Assembly: GCA_049487715.1 (NCBI GenBank)
Contig: CP150569.1
Location: 1 to 64,000, forward strand
Source: Pycnococcus provasolii
Lineage: Eukaryota > Chlorophyta > Pseudoscourfieldiophyceae > Pseudoscourfieldiales
Direction: 5' to 3'
Length of the DNA: 64,000 nucleotides
In this document: positions 36,369 through 47,100 of the stretch, piece by piece
Position numbering within the stretch: the stretch's first letter is position 1
Layout of the letters: the number at the start of each line of letters is the position of its first letter
Notes under the pieces: model-generated
Seen by the model: the letters and a program-made list of their open reading frames with translations, nothing else
What the model was told of the DNA's origin: nothing
Database searches by the model: none
Translations under genes and position numbers: made by a program

Positions 36369-38333
36369 ATGGTGCCTACTATAAGGTCATCTCGACTCAA
36401 GAATATGCCAGAACCCGTCTCGCGCGCTTCTCTGATTAAAACCACCTCGGAATTCCTGTGCATGTCGCCAGCAAGAAACGCCGTGCGAGACGCAAACAAC
36501 AACAAAAGCAACAGCCTAGTCGCGGGCGCGGGCGCGGGTGCCGGCGCGGCGAAGGCGAACAACCCGAGGACGCGAAAGGCGTGGACGAAAGATCCGACGC
36601 AAAACCAAATGACGGCAAACGCAACCACAGCCAAGGACAAGGAGAACGCGGAAGTGCCCGTGGCGAAAATTAGCGTCTTCGTCAGAGTCAGGCCAATGAT
36701 CCAAAAGGAAACGACTCTAGATACCGCGTTCGCGTGCACGGAAACAAACCCGCCGTCGCAGGTGCTCGTCAAGGAGTTCACGGAAAAAGCAAACGACTAC
36801 CTCAGGCACCACAGGCTCAAGACAAGAAGCTACACCTTCGACGAAGTGTTCGGGCCGGACAGCAGCCAGCAGGCGGTCTACCAGAGCTGCGCCGCGCCGC
36901 TCATCGACCACATCGCTGCGGGAGGAAATGCGACGTGCTTCTGCTACGGTGCGACGGGCGCGGGGAAAACGCACACCATGCTGGGAACGCGCGAGGCGCC
37001 GGGAGTTATGGTGCTGACACTCCAAGAGATCTTCGAGAGACTCGGTGGAGCGCATGGACAGCACAAAATCAAACTAAGCTACCTTGAGATCTACTGCGAG
37101 CAGGTACGTGACCTTCTCGCGACCGACTATCGACGAGCGAATGGTCCGTCGGCGTCGGCGGCGTCAGGTGCAACAACCGCGCGAGGAACGCGAGGAAGCA
37201 ACGCGGCGGGTCTCTCTCTGCGAGCACGCGACCAAAGTAGCGCACGCGGAGGTGTGGAGTCGGTGAGCGCCTCGGGACTAAGCGTGCACGACGTGAATAG
37301 CGCCAAGGACGTGCTCGACCTGCTGCACCTAGGCAACAGCCGGAGGAGGACGGAGTCGACGCGAAGCAACGACGCGTCGAGCCGAAGTCATGCAATCCTG
37401 CAGTGCTACATCCCCGTGGTAATGCCTGACGGACGTGCGAAGATGACGAAGCTGAGCCTCATCGACCTTGCAGGATCCGAACGTGCGCTGGCGACGGAGG
37501 GACGGTCCGTGCGCAGCACGGAGGGTGCGAATATCAACAAGAGCCTTCTTGCGCTGAGTAGCTGCATACATGCGCTGTGCGAGGGGAAGAGGCACATTCC
37601 GTTCAGAAATAGCAAGCTCACGCAGCTGCTTCGCGACTCGCTGGGAGGTGCAGCCAAGACTGTCATGATCGCGAATGTCTCGCCGTGCAGCACACAGATT
37701 GGGGAGACGACCAACACGCTGCACTGGGCGAATCGTGCCAAGGAAATTCGTTCCGTACAGGTTGAGGAGACGCAATTTCCAGCTGGGGTGGGAATTGGGC
37801 CACAAGCAGCCCTTGCGTCTCAGGCTAACGGCGTGGAGATGGAACGTCTTCAGCAGCGCGTTGCAGAGCTCGAGCGCTCGAACGAGGAACTTGCGGCGCA
37901 GATGAGATCAATGGTTGCAGAACGCGACGCCGCGCTCGCCCAGGCGGAGGGCCTGCGCGAGCACGTTGTACAAGTTGAGAGTGCGCTGGCACAAAAGCGC
38001 AGGCGCGACGACGACGAGGGAATGGTTGTTGACGACGACGAGGATATGCCACGTTCTGCGAAGCGTGCTCGCGACAATACTATGCCCACCACACCGTCAC
38101 ATGCACTCCAGCTTGAGGATTGCACAGATGAGGAAGACGAAGCACCTCTGCCGCAGCCGCAGCCGCATGCCCAGCCGCAGCAGCCGCAGTTATCCCGGAA
38201 CCAGCTTCAGCCCCTGCCTCAGTCTCAGCAGCAACAACAGCGTCGCTCGCATAGTGGCGGTGGAGCTTTGCGCAAGCTCATGTGCATGATGCGTCAACCG
38301 CCACAGTCTCCGGCTGTGGAGCCTGGTATGTGA
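36369..38333 (+). CDS. N-terminal motor kinesin, kinesin-8-like
   Basis: A 654-residue kinesin. A disordered N-terminal extension of about 95 residues precedes the motor domain (about 98-465). P-loop GATGAGKTHTM, switch I NDASSRSH and switch II DLAGSERA are all intact, so ATPase activity is expected. The P-loop context ATCFCYGATGAGKTHTMLGT and the GVMVLTLQEIF helix are typical of kinesin-8 (KIP3/KIF18), plus-end motors that shorten microtubules. A short coiled coil (about 485-550) and an acidic, Gln/Pro-rich tail follow. Family assignment below kinesin is moderate. Loop 2 and the tail would need comparison with kinesin-8 and kinesin-13 sequences. Confidence 0.88.
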   Translation: MVPTIRSSRLKNMPEPVSRASLIKTTSEFLCMSPARNAVRDANNNKSNSLVAGAGAGAGAAKANNPRTRKAWTKDPTQNQMTANATTAKDKENAEVPVAKISVFVRVRPMIQKETTLDTAFACTETNPPSQVLVKEFTEKANDYLRHHRLKTRSYTFDEVFGPDSSQQAVYQSCAAPLIDHIAAGGNATCFCYGATGAGKTHTMLGTREAPGVMVLTLQEIFERLGGAHGQHKIKLSYLEIYCEQVRDLLATDYRRANGPSASAASGATTARGTRGSNAAGLSLRARDQSSARGGVESVSASGLSVHDVNSAKDVLDLLHLGNSRRRTESTRSNDASSRSHAILQCYIPVVMPDGRAKMTKLSLIDLAGSERALATEGRSVRSTEGANINKSLLALSSCIHALCEGKRHIPFRNSKLTQLLRDSLGGAAKTVMIANVSPCSTQIGETTNTLHWANRAKEIRSVQVEETQFPAGVGIGPQAALASQANGVEMERLQQRVAELERSNEELAAQMRSMVAERDAALAQAEGLREHVVQVESALAQKRRRDDDEGMVVDDDEDMPRSAKRARDNTMPTTPSHALQLEDCTDEEDEAPLPQPQPHAQPQQPQLSRNQLQPLPQSQQQQQRRSHSGGGALRKLMCMMRQPPQSPAVEPGM

Positions 38334-38504
38334 GCGCGTATTGCATGACCAAACCAAACAATGGGGACGAGGAACAAAATAAAAGAGCATTCTAGCAAAA
38401 AAAAAAAGACAACAACAAAAGCTAAATCGGCGTTTTTCTTTCCTTCAATCTGTGAACGCCTTCTTATTATTCTTTCTTCTACACACTCTACATAGCCCAT
38501 AACT

Positions 38505-40487
38505 CTACATTAACGTGTACGATGGTCCGCCACCTCCTTCGGGCGTGGTCCACTTGATGTTCGACCCTACATCCTTGATGGCGCACGCCTTGCAATGCAG
38601 GCAGTTTTGTGCGTTGATCGTGAGCTTGCCATCCACCCACTCGTACACACGCGCTGGACAGTACCGTCCCTCGGGTCCGTTGTACAGCTTGTAGTTGACC
38701 TCCTCCATGGCGCCCATGTTATTCACCTTGAGGTGAGATGGCTGGTTGTGCTCGTGGTTCGTGCCGCTTCGATTCAAGCTCGTCAAAATGTCGAACGACA
38801 CTACATTGTCGTAGGTTGTAGTCGACGTAGTCGTTGGTGCGTCGGCCGCCAGCTTCAGTGACGTGCGATCGCCACCCTTACCCGTGTGATGCGGGATCGT
38901 AAACGGCGAGGGTCCGCCATTGAGTGGCTGGATGATATACGTGTCGAGAACCGCGTGAATCAAGCCACCCCAGAAGCCAAGGTACCCAAAAGCCGGACGA
39001 ACGTTTGCCGCCGCAGCAAGTTCCGTTCCAATCCATCCGTTGCGCACAGCCTTCGAGTAGCTGCTGAGGTTCGCCGGCGGTCCTTCGTCGGTGCCTGCGG
39101 TGCCGTCGGCGGCATCGAACAGTGCGCTCACAGCCACCTCCGCGGCCAGCATGCCGCTTTTCATCGCCGTGTGCGTCCCCTTGATCTTCGGCACGTTCAG
39201 CAATCCCGCGGAACATCCGAGAATCGCGCCGCCGGGAAAGTGCAGATCCTCTGGCAGACTTTGCCATCCACCCTCGTTGAGCGTGCGCGCGCCGTACTGA
39301 AGGCATGTTCCATCCTCGAGCAGCGACTTGATGCGAGGGTGCATCTTCCATTTCTGGAATGCGTCGTATGGATTGAAGTTTGGGTCACGGTAGTCCAGCC
39401 CCACGACGAATCCAAGCGCGACAAGCGTGTCGTTTCCCTCGGTGGGTCCCATGTGATACAAGAACGAGCCTCCGTACACGTCGCTCGGCAGCGGGTACCC
39501 CACCGTGTGCTCGCAGTAGCCAGGATTGTGCTTTTCCTTGGGCACGCTCCACACTTCCTTGAATCCCAGCGCATACGTCTGCGCCTGCGCCACCCCGCGC
39601 ATCGCAAACTTTTCCATGACGAGCTCGCTCAGCGAGCCTCGGCACCCTTCCGCGAACAGCGTCGCGCGCGCCGTCACCTCCACGCCTCGTGAGAAGTTTG
39701 CCTTGCGCGTTCCATCCTTGGCGATTCCCACGTCTCCCGTTGCAATACCAGCGACGCTTCCGTCCCTTCGGTACAGAACCTCGGAGGCGGCGAAGCCGGG
39801 CAGCACGTCGACGCCCAGGCTCTCCGCGTGCTCTCCAAGCCAGCGTGTCACCTGGCTGAGACTTGTGACGTAGTTGCCGTGGTTTCTCATCTGCGGCGGC
39901 GTGAGCGGAAACGTCCAGTGCGTGCCCGACGTGAGGTAGACGAACCTGTCTTTCGTGACCTTCTGGTTGATGGGGCACGACGCGTCGTCTCTCCACTCAG
40001 GTATGAGTTCGTCGAGCGCGCGTGGCTCGAGCACGTTGCCGGACAGTATGTGGCTTCCGACCTCGCTTCCCTTTTCGACGACGCACACGCTAAGTTCGAC
40101 GTCGCGCTCCTTGGCAATTTGCTTTGTTCGTATAGCTGCCGCTAGTCCTGCCGGTCCCGCGCCTACAATCAGGACGTCGTACGGGAGCACGTCGCGCTCT
40201 AGGGATTCTTCTTCCTCTGAAGATGATGACGAAGACGAAGCGAAAGACCTGGGAGCACCAGTAAGCGCCGAGTAAGCACCAGTGCGCGGGAAAAGCACCT
40301 CATCCAAACCCGCACGACGACGTGAGAAGAGAGGAGAAGCAGGTAAGCATGACTGCAAAGTGCCCAGCGGAGCCAGTGAGGACGCGGCACCAAGTGGCGC
40401 AAGTTTTGAAAAAGCTCTGCTGACGTGGCTGTGCCAAAGCAGGCGTGAGCGAGAGAGCGCCACACCAGAGGCCGTGTGGGCTGACAT
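38505..40487 (-). CDS. ETFDH: Electron transfer flavoprotein-ubiquinone oxidoreductase
   Basis: A 660-residue inner mitochondrial membrane enzyme that passes electrons from ETF to ubiquinone during fatty acid and amino acid oxidation. The first 80 residues are a Ser/Ala/Arg-rich presequence. The FAD-binding motif DVLIVGAGPAGLAAAIRTKQ, the segment EKGSEVGSHILSGNV, and the C-terminal 4Fe-4S cluster ligands (a Cys at CPARVYE, then CLHCKACAIKD) are all intact. It ends GGGPSYTLM, the usual C-terminus. A Thr-rich insertion lies at about residues 550-565. It diverges from the Cys-rich secreted protein gene. Confidence 0.96.
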   Translation of the reverse strand: MSAHTASGVALSRSRLLWHSHVSRAFSKLAPLGAASSLAPLGTLQSCLPASPLFSRRRAGLDEVLFPRTGAYSALTGAPRSFASSSSSSSEEEESLERDVLPYDVLIVGAGPAGLAAAIRTKQIAKERDVELSVCVVEKGSEVGSHILSGNVLEPRALDELIPEWRDDASCPINQKVTKDRFVYLTSGTHWTFPLTPPQMRNHGNYVTSLSQVTRWLGEHAESLGVDVLPGFAASEVLYRRDGSVAGIATGDVGIAKDGTRKANFSRGVEVTARATLFAEGCRGSLSELVMEKFAMRGVAQAQTYALGFKEVWSVPKEKHNPGYCEHTVGYPLPSDVYGGSFLYHMGPTEGNDTLVALGFVVGLDYRDPNFNPYDAFQKWKMHPRIKSLLEDGTCLQYGARTLNEGGWQSLPEDLHFPGGAILGCSAGLLNVPKIKGTHTAMKSGMLAAEVAVSALFDAADGTAGTDEGPPANLSSYSKAVRNGWIGTELAAAANVRPAFGYLGFWGGLIHAVLDTYIIQPLNGGPSPFTIPHHTGKGGDRTSLKLAADAPTTTSTTTYDNVVSFDILTSLNRSGTNHEHNQPSHLKVNNMGAMEEVNYKLYNGPEGRYCPARVYEWVDGKLTINAQNCLHCKACAIKDVGSNIKWTTPEGGGGPSYTLM

Positions 40488-40888
40488 GTTTTGCCCTCGA
40501 GGGAAAAACTACCCGGGTAGGCCTTAATTTCCTCCTCCTCCAGGGTGACGTGTGTGCGCAGCGGCGGGCGAAACGCAACCCCGAATCGTTTCGTTTCGGG
40601 GTTGAGCCTGCTCCTCAAGCTCTGCCGAGCTCACCAAAACCAGACACTATCCGTAACATAAGTTTAGGTGGACTTCTCCGATGGTTATGAGGCATGGTCA
40701 AGGGAGGTGAGGGCGGACTTCCCCGACGGTAGGTGGGAAAGGAGGCACCGAGGGTCAAGAGCAAAAGGGCGAATCCGAGGCTGGGCCAAGAAGCGGAGAG
40801 AGAAGGCCGAAGGAGGAGGTTGCGCACAACGCCGTCAAACACGTCTTGAGCAAACTCCATGGCCGACGGCCTCGTCACTGGGTGAACC
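40488..40888. promoter_or_regulatory. Divergent promoter region with a palindromic AACCCCGAA element
   Basis: CAACCCCGAA at 40576-40585 and TTCGGGGTTG at 40595-40604 form a perfect 10-bp inverted repeat with a 9-base spacer. This places two head-to-head copies of the word found singly in other promoters here. Confidence 0.6.
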
Positions 40889-41632
40889 ATGCCTTACCGT
40901 CAGCGGTGTCAGCCATGGCGGCCGGCCTTGGCCGTAACGCTCGCCGCCATGGCAGCACTGCTCGCTCGTCTTGCGCACGCGCAGGTCGAGCCCGCGCCGC
41001 CCGGCTTGCTCGCAGAACGCGGCGAAAACTTCAGAGAAAGCCTGCTCTGCGAATACGGGTGCGTCGACGACACGCAGGGCGTGCTCCTCAACTGGTGCGC
41101 GAAACACGTCACGTACACATTCTGCAACAGAACCACGTACGGGCCGTGGCCCATCAGCGTCATGAAGACGGAGGACGGCGCAATCAACGCATACATGAAA
41201 CTTATCAGAGAACTCGGGGGGAGCAGTAACGACATGTGCAAGGCATCCGTGCGCGCGTGGATGTGCCACGAGTTCTTTCTCAGTTGCACTCCGAACGGTA
41301 GGCGCGTGTACAAGGTGTGCACGAGCAGTTGCATGACCGCGTACACGCTTTGCGGACAACCCGCGTGGCTACACTGCGACCTCGAGGAGGAGGAAACGCT
41401 TGGAAGGCCCGAGTCTATCTACTGCGACCCTCCAGGCTCGGGCGAGAACTGTATGCTTCACAAGCATTTCATGGAGGACGGTGGCGAGTACGTGAAGGGA
41501 TCAGGCACGCTCGTGTTCGAGCCTGATATTAGGAAGTGCACGGGTGGCGCCTTTGTCAACAGCGGCGCCCTCTTCCTCACCTTGGCGGTCGTGCTTTTGC
41601 GCACCGGGAATCTTTTGTCCGTGATTCAATAA
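40889..41632 (+). CDS. Secreted Cys-rich protein, possibly GPI-anchored
   Basis: A 247-residue protein with a signal peptide (hydrophobic stretch LAVTLAAMAALLARLAHAQ) and a hydrophobic C-terminus (GALFLTLAVVLLRTGNLL) preceded by small residues, as in GPI-anchored proteins. About 14 cysteines lie between. The segment WMCHEFFLSCTPNG, then VCTSSCMTAYTLCG, resembles the second half of a frizzled-type Cys-rich domain, but the match is weak. One NRT glycosylation site is present. Surface location is likely; function unknown. Confidence 0.7.
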   Translation: MPYRQRCQPWRPALAVTLAAMAALLARLAHAQVEPAPPGLLAERGENFRESLLCEYGCVDDTQGVLLNWCAKHVTYTFCNRTTYGPWPISVMKTEDGAINAYMKLIRELGGSSNDMCKASVRAWMCHEFFLSCTPNGRRVYKVCTSSCMTAYTLCGQPAWLHCDLEEEETLGRPESIYCDPPGSGENCMLHKHFMEDGGEYVKGSGTLVFEPDIRKCTGGAFVNSGALFLTLAVVLLRTGNLLSVIQ

Positions 41633-41720
41633 TGTGTATATTTACATGTACAGTATGTAAAAAGCATTTTGTCTGTGAAAGAGAAAGAGTGACTTATGTT
41701 CCGTTACAGAATGAGCGATC

Positions 41721-42941
41721 TTAGCGCAAGATCAACCTCGACCACATGGCGCGCATAAGCTTTTCTGGTGAGAGGAGTTGGAAAAGATTGTGCCCTTGAC
41801 CACGCACAACCCACAGCTCCACAAACCCTTCGCCGCCGTCGTCATCCGACCAGTGAGTGACCGTCGTCTCGTTCTCGTGTCGTAGAATGCCACGAAGGAA
41901 CGCCTGGGCAGGCTGTTGGCTGTTGGAGGCACTCGTATACGCACGCAAGAGAGGGCCGCCTCGATACGCCAGATCCGTCAAGTTCAAGTACGATGCGGCG
42001 CGCTCAGCCTGTACGGACGCTAGCGCGGTTGTCGACCCGAACCACTCATTCGTGAGAGGAAACGGTGCTGTCACAGGACCGGTGATAGCCGTGAAGGGGC
42101 GCAGAAGGTCCAACGTCTGCGCCGTGGATGGTGGTGAGGAGCTGTTTGCCTTATCGTTGTACTCCGCCCAAAATTCGGCAACGTCCCGAGCTGCAGGTAT
42201 GTGCGGGTATCCGTTGAATGGACCGCCGTTGTACTTGATGACATCGTCCACTTCTCCATGCACATGCACAATCCGCACCTTGGGCGTCCACCCACCTTCT
42301 CTCTGTTTCTGGACTGTGGGGCAGTACTCCGCGTTCGTGACGTTTGGCCCAGACGCCGCGAGCGTCATTGCGCCTGCAAAGGCGTGTGGGAATTCGCATA
42401 GCAGTCGGTAGCTCATGAAGCCTCCGTTGGAGAATCCAAAGAGGAAGATGCGCGAAGCGTCGATGATGTCGACTTTTGAGAGTAACTCGTCGCGCACAGT
42501 CATCAAGTATGCGACGGACGAGTTGAGGTCGCCTCCAGGACCACTCGTTGTTCTTGCACAGCAGCTCGGAAACGCCGCGAAGGCGAGGCACGAAGGACCT
42601 CCGTAGAACGGGTTCCCACACTCGACGCAGGGTTGCGGCGCGTTTCTCGTGGGTGCGTCAGGCGCGACGAGAGCGAAACCGTACGAGTCGACGAATCGTA
42701 TGAGGTCGAATCCTAGCGGCGACACCATCCATTGTCCGGTCATGCAGAGTCCGTGCAGCGCTATGACTACAGGAACTTTTGCGGCGACGTTTTCTGTGGG
42801 CGTGTACACTTCAATCGTGTTCGCACTACCGTCGACTTGCATCTGCACGACGTCGTACGCGAGCACATCATCATCACAAGCAAGCGGTAGAGCGAGTAGA
42901 GCGAGAGTGCACCACCATGTGGCACCGAGGTATCGCGGCAT
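41721..42941 (-). CDS. Secreted alpha/beta-hydrolase, PHB-depolymerase/feruloyl-esterase type
   Basis: A 406-residue protein with a signal peptide (TLALLALPLAC). The hydrolase core shows the oxyanion segment VVIALHGLCMTGQWM, the nucleophile elbow GFSNGG, and the C-terminal GQGHNLF that supplies the catalytic His. This arrangement matches LpqC/PHB depolymerase-like carbohydrate esterases (CE1-type), which cleave ester bonds in polyesters or plant phenolic esters. There are several NxT/S sites and paired cysteines. The actual substrate is unknown. It converges with the Cys-rich gene, with 88 bp between stops. Confidence 0.8.
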   Translation of the reverse strand: MPRYLGATWWCTLALLALPLACDDDVLAYDVVQMQVDGSANTIEVYTPTENVAAKVPVVIALHGLCMTGQWMVSPLGFDLIRFVDSYGFALVAPDAPTRNAPQPCVECGNPFYGGPSCLAFAAFPSCCARTTSGPGGDLNSSVAYLMTVRDELLSKVDIIDASRIFLFGFSNGGFMSYRLLCEFPHAFAGAMTLAASGPNVTNAEYCPTVQKQREGGWTPKVRIVHVHGEVDDVIKYNGGPFNGYPHIPAARDVAEFWAEYNDKANSSSPPSTAQTLDLLRPFTAITGPVTAPFPLTNEWFGSTTALASVQAERAASYLNLTDLAYRGGPLLRAYTSASNSQQPAQAFLRGILRHENETTVTHWSDDDGGEGFVELWVVRGQGHNLFQLLSPEKLMRAMWSRLILR

Positions 42942-44137
42942 TGTGAGCGAGGCATTCTAAACGCACCCGGGCGGGACGGGACCCCGCCCCCACCGTGAAG
43001 GGGCGAGGCGAGGTGGGTGAGGCGTGTGGCATGGCGTGGTGGCGCAGATATAGTGGCATGGTGGCATATGACATGCGAGGGGACAAATCGAGATTGCCGA
43101 GACTCTCTCTCTCCCTGGTAACCCCGAATAATCTGAATCTGTTTCGAGACTTTCGAGACCCTGAATCGAGAACCCATCGAGACCCTCTTTCGAGAAATCC
43201 TCGAGAAATCCTAAGGTAAGTATCCAATACCATTTTTATTCCTCTACTGTTGACATCACACAGAAGCTCACTTGTGCATTCACGCTCACTTGTGCATGCA
43301 ATAACCCACATTTGTGGACGGATCGCGCCATTTCCCCTGATGATTGCTAATAATAAGTTAAGGAGCAATTCGTAGTACGGGTACCTTTGTACCCTAACCT
43401 GCTTGCTACCGGGTAGGGAAAATGGGAGAAGAAGACGAGTTCTACATTTTGGGCTCAAGCAACTCCCCAATGACTGCAAGATACATACAGAATACCGAAG
43501 TGTAAACCTGTAAACTCACCGGCGTGAACGGGATCGTACAACGGTAAAATTACGAGCGCAAAGAAGAGGATGCAGGCTGTGTAATTGTAGCGCTATTCAC
43601 AAAAACACAACAAACTTTAACGCGAATTTTGAGGAAACCATCAAAACAACACGAATGACAAGAAGAAGAAGAGGCGGCCTCCAGGTATGAAAAACGCAGA
43701 CGAGGAGAGCATAACGAAGCGTGTTGGCGTTGCTTTGATGTGCAGCTTTCCCTCGGGCCCTCCCTGCATCAGACATCAGAGGCCTCGCAACTCGCACCTC
43801 GCAAGTGCCTCCCCTCGCGCAAGGTGGCGCAACCTCAGCGCTCCGGAAGACGATAAAACCTTTCAGACAACCAACCCTCCGGAGGGGCCCAGCCTCGTCA
43901 CCGCAGCGCAGCGCAGCGCAGGGCCGGCCGGGCGCAGCTTTTGTGTCGCAGCTGTAGTGGCGCAGTTTTTGCTGGTTTGCAGTTTTGCTCACAAATAAGC
44001 TTGTTGTAGCTTGCTTACTGTAGCTTACTGTAAGCTACAGTCTCTCAAAGGGCTCAAGGCTTTTTGCTCGGTTGTATTTTGTTTGATTTGGACTCGCGGC
44101 TCTCAAGCCCTCGACCCTGCACGCACGCACGGAAAAA
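42942..44137. promoter_or_regulatory. Long divergent intergenic region, 1.2 kb
   Basis: AACCCCGAATAAT starts at 43120, and short CGAGA-rich repeats such as TTTCGAGAC run through 43131-43210. A near-perfect 23-bp palindrome lies at 44018-44040 about 100 bp before the channel gene. The open frames in this stretch are short and unlike any family. No tRNA found. Confidence 0.5.
44018..44040. repeat. 23-bp near-perfect palindrome
   Basis: CTGTAGCTTAC (44018-44028) and GTAAGCTACAG (44030-44040) are perfect inverted repeats separated by one T. A partial direct copy (TTGTAGCTTGC) lies just upstream at about 44003-44013. It sits in the presumed promoter or leader of the polycystin gene. Confidence 0.7.
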
Positions 44138-47100
44138 ATGTCCGACGGCAAGGGCAAAGCGAAGGCGGACGATGGCGCCAAAACCAAGGAGTCGCTCGAG
44201 GACCAGGACCGAAGGGAGGTGGCGCAGGAGGTGGTGTCGTGGCTGCACGAGCAGTACACGCGCATCCACGAGAGACGAACCGACTACGTGAACCTCTTCA
44301 GCTTCATATGCTTCGGTATCCTGTGGCTGCTCATCCTCGGACTTCAGAGAGACACCACTGCCGCGTACGAGGTGCAAAATACGCTCAACACGCACCTGCT
44401 CCCGGAGGACACCACCTTCGACAACATGGAAGGCGTGTACAGCTGGGCGCAGGACACCGTCTCCAAGATATGGGTGAACCCCGTGTGCGGAGACGGCCTG
44501 TGCGAGGAACCGTGGGAATTCCCGCAGTACGCAGACTTCGGATGCCGAGCGGACTGCGGAGACCTGCCGTCGCGCTTCAACCTTACCACGCTGCAGCTGG
44601 ATCTCGAGTGGGACTTCACGCACATCGCGGGTAGCGACAGCCTTCGCGCGCGCGCGCAGTGGAACCTCTGCCCAGCCTCGGGCGGTGAGGAGAAGCCGCC
44701 GCACGGAACGGGGTGCTACTACGAGTCTGACCGAAAGTTCGAAAGCTTGAGCGGAGACTGCTTCGGCGAGCAGTGCCCTGAACCGCTGCTGCTGTACGAC
44801 GTGCCTGCGGGAACGAAGGACCGTCCGACGAGGTGGGAAATTCGCGTCAAGGGCGACATCTTCCACAAGGTGAGCGGATCCGTGCTCAGCTATGACAACG
44901 TGACTGCGGACGCGGACGTCATCAAGACGGACATCGCCATCGCCTCCTCTCGCAACACCACGGACACCGACGCTGCTATTCTGCGTGAGGCGGCCAAGCT
45001 AGCTGATATGGCACCCTCGGGCGTCGTGAATTACTACAAGTCGAAGGAGCTCGACGCGAAGCTCGCGACGATCAACGGCGACTTGGACAAGGCGCAGAGT
45101 GACATGAAGACAGAGCAGGGCAAGGCTGAGCCAAATGCCACGAAGGTGTCGGAGTTCAACGCCGAGGTGGATCGACTGAAGGCGCTCGTGACGGAGGCAA
45201 ATACCAACCACACCGGCGAGGTGAATGCGCTGCTGGCGTGCGACCACAACGTGCTCAAGGCTGGCACGAACACTGAGTCGGCGAAACGACGCCAGGACGA
45301 ACCGGGTGGCAGGTCAGAGTGCCAGAAGGTGCTCGACAAGTTCTTCGAAGACCAACTCAAGGACGCCAGGACGATGATCGAGGAGCGAGGAACGGTGTCG
45401 GACGCTTCTGGCAAGGAGCTCATGAACAAGCTCGTCGAGGACGTGAAGCTCGACAACAAGAACATCTACAAAACGATCAAGCGTGCCACAGGTCTGCTGG
45501 CGTCGGACAGCAAGACGGCCAGCATGGAAACGCTCTTCAACGAGTACGTGAGGCGAAATTACGCCGCCGCACCTGACGCGGGACATGCCGCTCGCCTCGT
45601 GCCGGCGGTGCTCTCGTCGATGGACCTCATAACCATGTCCACCGCGTCCAAGGCGCGTGCGGCCGAGCTCGAGCAGCGTGCCGCGTTCGAGGTGAGCATC
45701 CCGAAGAGGCAGATTGAGTACAAGGGCTGGGAAGGCTCCATAGAGGCGTACATGACGTGCAACGTCGCGGCGCGCGCACCCGAGTACCTCGGAGAGTGCA
45801 TGATCGATGCGGACGTGGACAAGCTGAACTTCCCCAAGAAGGACGACGACGTGATGATGGAAGTTTACACGCGATCGTGCAACGAGGTGTGCGACTGCAC
45901 AGCGCCGAAGCTGATCAATCCCGCGTCGGCCGACGATGGATATGGGCCCGTGCGTCCGTCGTGCACCTCAGGCCCTGGTCCCAACCGCACGTGCATCTGC
46001 AAGGAGTGCCTGCCGGATGGCGTCACCATGCCAGCCAGGCTGCGCCGTCTGCTGCAGGAGGACAGCTACGCGCAGCTCGGGGACAGCCTGACTCGCCTGT
46101 CGTCGAAGCAGGGCGACCTTTCCGGCTCCGTGGATACGCTGAAAGAGCAGCTTGGCAAGAGCTTCGCGGCTCGTGCGGCTTCGCAGAAGTCGATGTCCAA
46201 TTCGCTGAAGGACACGATGTCGAGCGGCTTTGACGAGCTCAAGGTTGGGCAGTCGGAAATCACGAAGAAGCTCGATGCCATCATCGGCCAGCAGGAGAAG
46301 GCGCTTGCGGCTGCGCAGCGTGCCGCCGATCTCGCGGAGCAGAACAACCAGATGATTCAGCGCCGTGGCGACCAGCAGCAGCTCGTGAATCGCGCGGTCA
46401 CGCTGCAGCTGCAGCAGATTGAGGATGCCGCCCTGGCTGGCGTCATTTCGGAGGAGCAGAGGCGCGAGCTTCTCGTTGGTGCCGAGGTGAACCGAATTGT
46501 GCAGCTCAAGAAGGCGACGACGTCGAACATCCCCTGCTCGGAGGCGACGATGCGCCACGCGTTCGAAATCTCGACGAAGGATGGGATTTCGTACCCCACG
46601 CAGCTCAACAGCACGCGCTTCCGCATGGTTGGCCTGACGAACCGCGTGGTTGCCGGCATGATGGTGCACGCGACGCGCAAGGGCATGGCTGACTGCGGCG
46701 ACGCTCGCTTCGACAAGATTGACGAGAACTGCCGTGGCGCGCGAACCGTCGAGCCGTACGGCATCGACCCGGTGTTCCGTGCATCGTCGGCGCTGTACGA
46801 CCCTGACCTCGACAACTCCGAGGGCGTCGCGAAGTTCTACAACTGCACGGAGCTGCTCGACAAGCCAACGCTTTACTGCCGCGAGTACTTCAACCGAAAC
46901 AACGTTCCGTACGGCTTCTTCCACCGCAAGATGACGGGATACCCCGACGGCTTCTTCGTGTGGTTTGACATCAACCTTAACGAGGAGAATGCGCAGCGCT
47001 ACCTGCTCACCATGCAGGAGGGTCTGTTTTTGGACACGCAGACGGACGAGGTGCGAGCACAGACGGTGATCTACAACGCCGAGCTGCAGGTGTTTGGCAA

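Noticed and set aside
42942-44137. Possible tRNA or snRNA in the long intergenic gaps
   Set aside because: I looked for B-box-like GGTTCGA words, cloverleaf pairing and U6-like sequence in all gaps longer than 300 bp and found none convincing; a covariance search would be needed to exclude them.
45000-46400. Reading the channel's first loop as a separate gene fused by error
   Set aside because: The frame is continuous, GC and codon use are uniform, and S1 precedes the loop as in polycystins.
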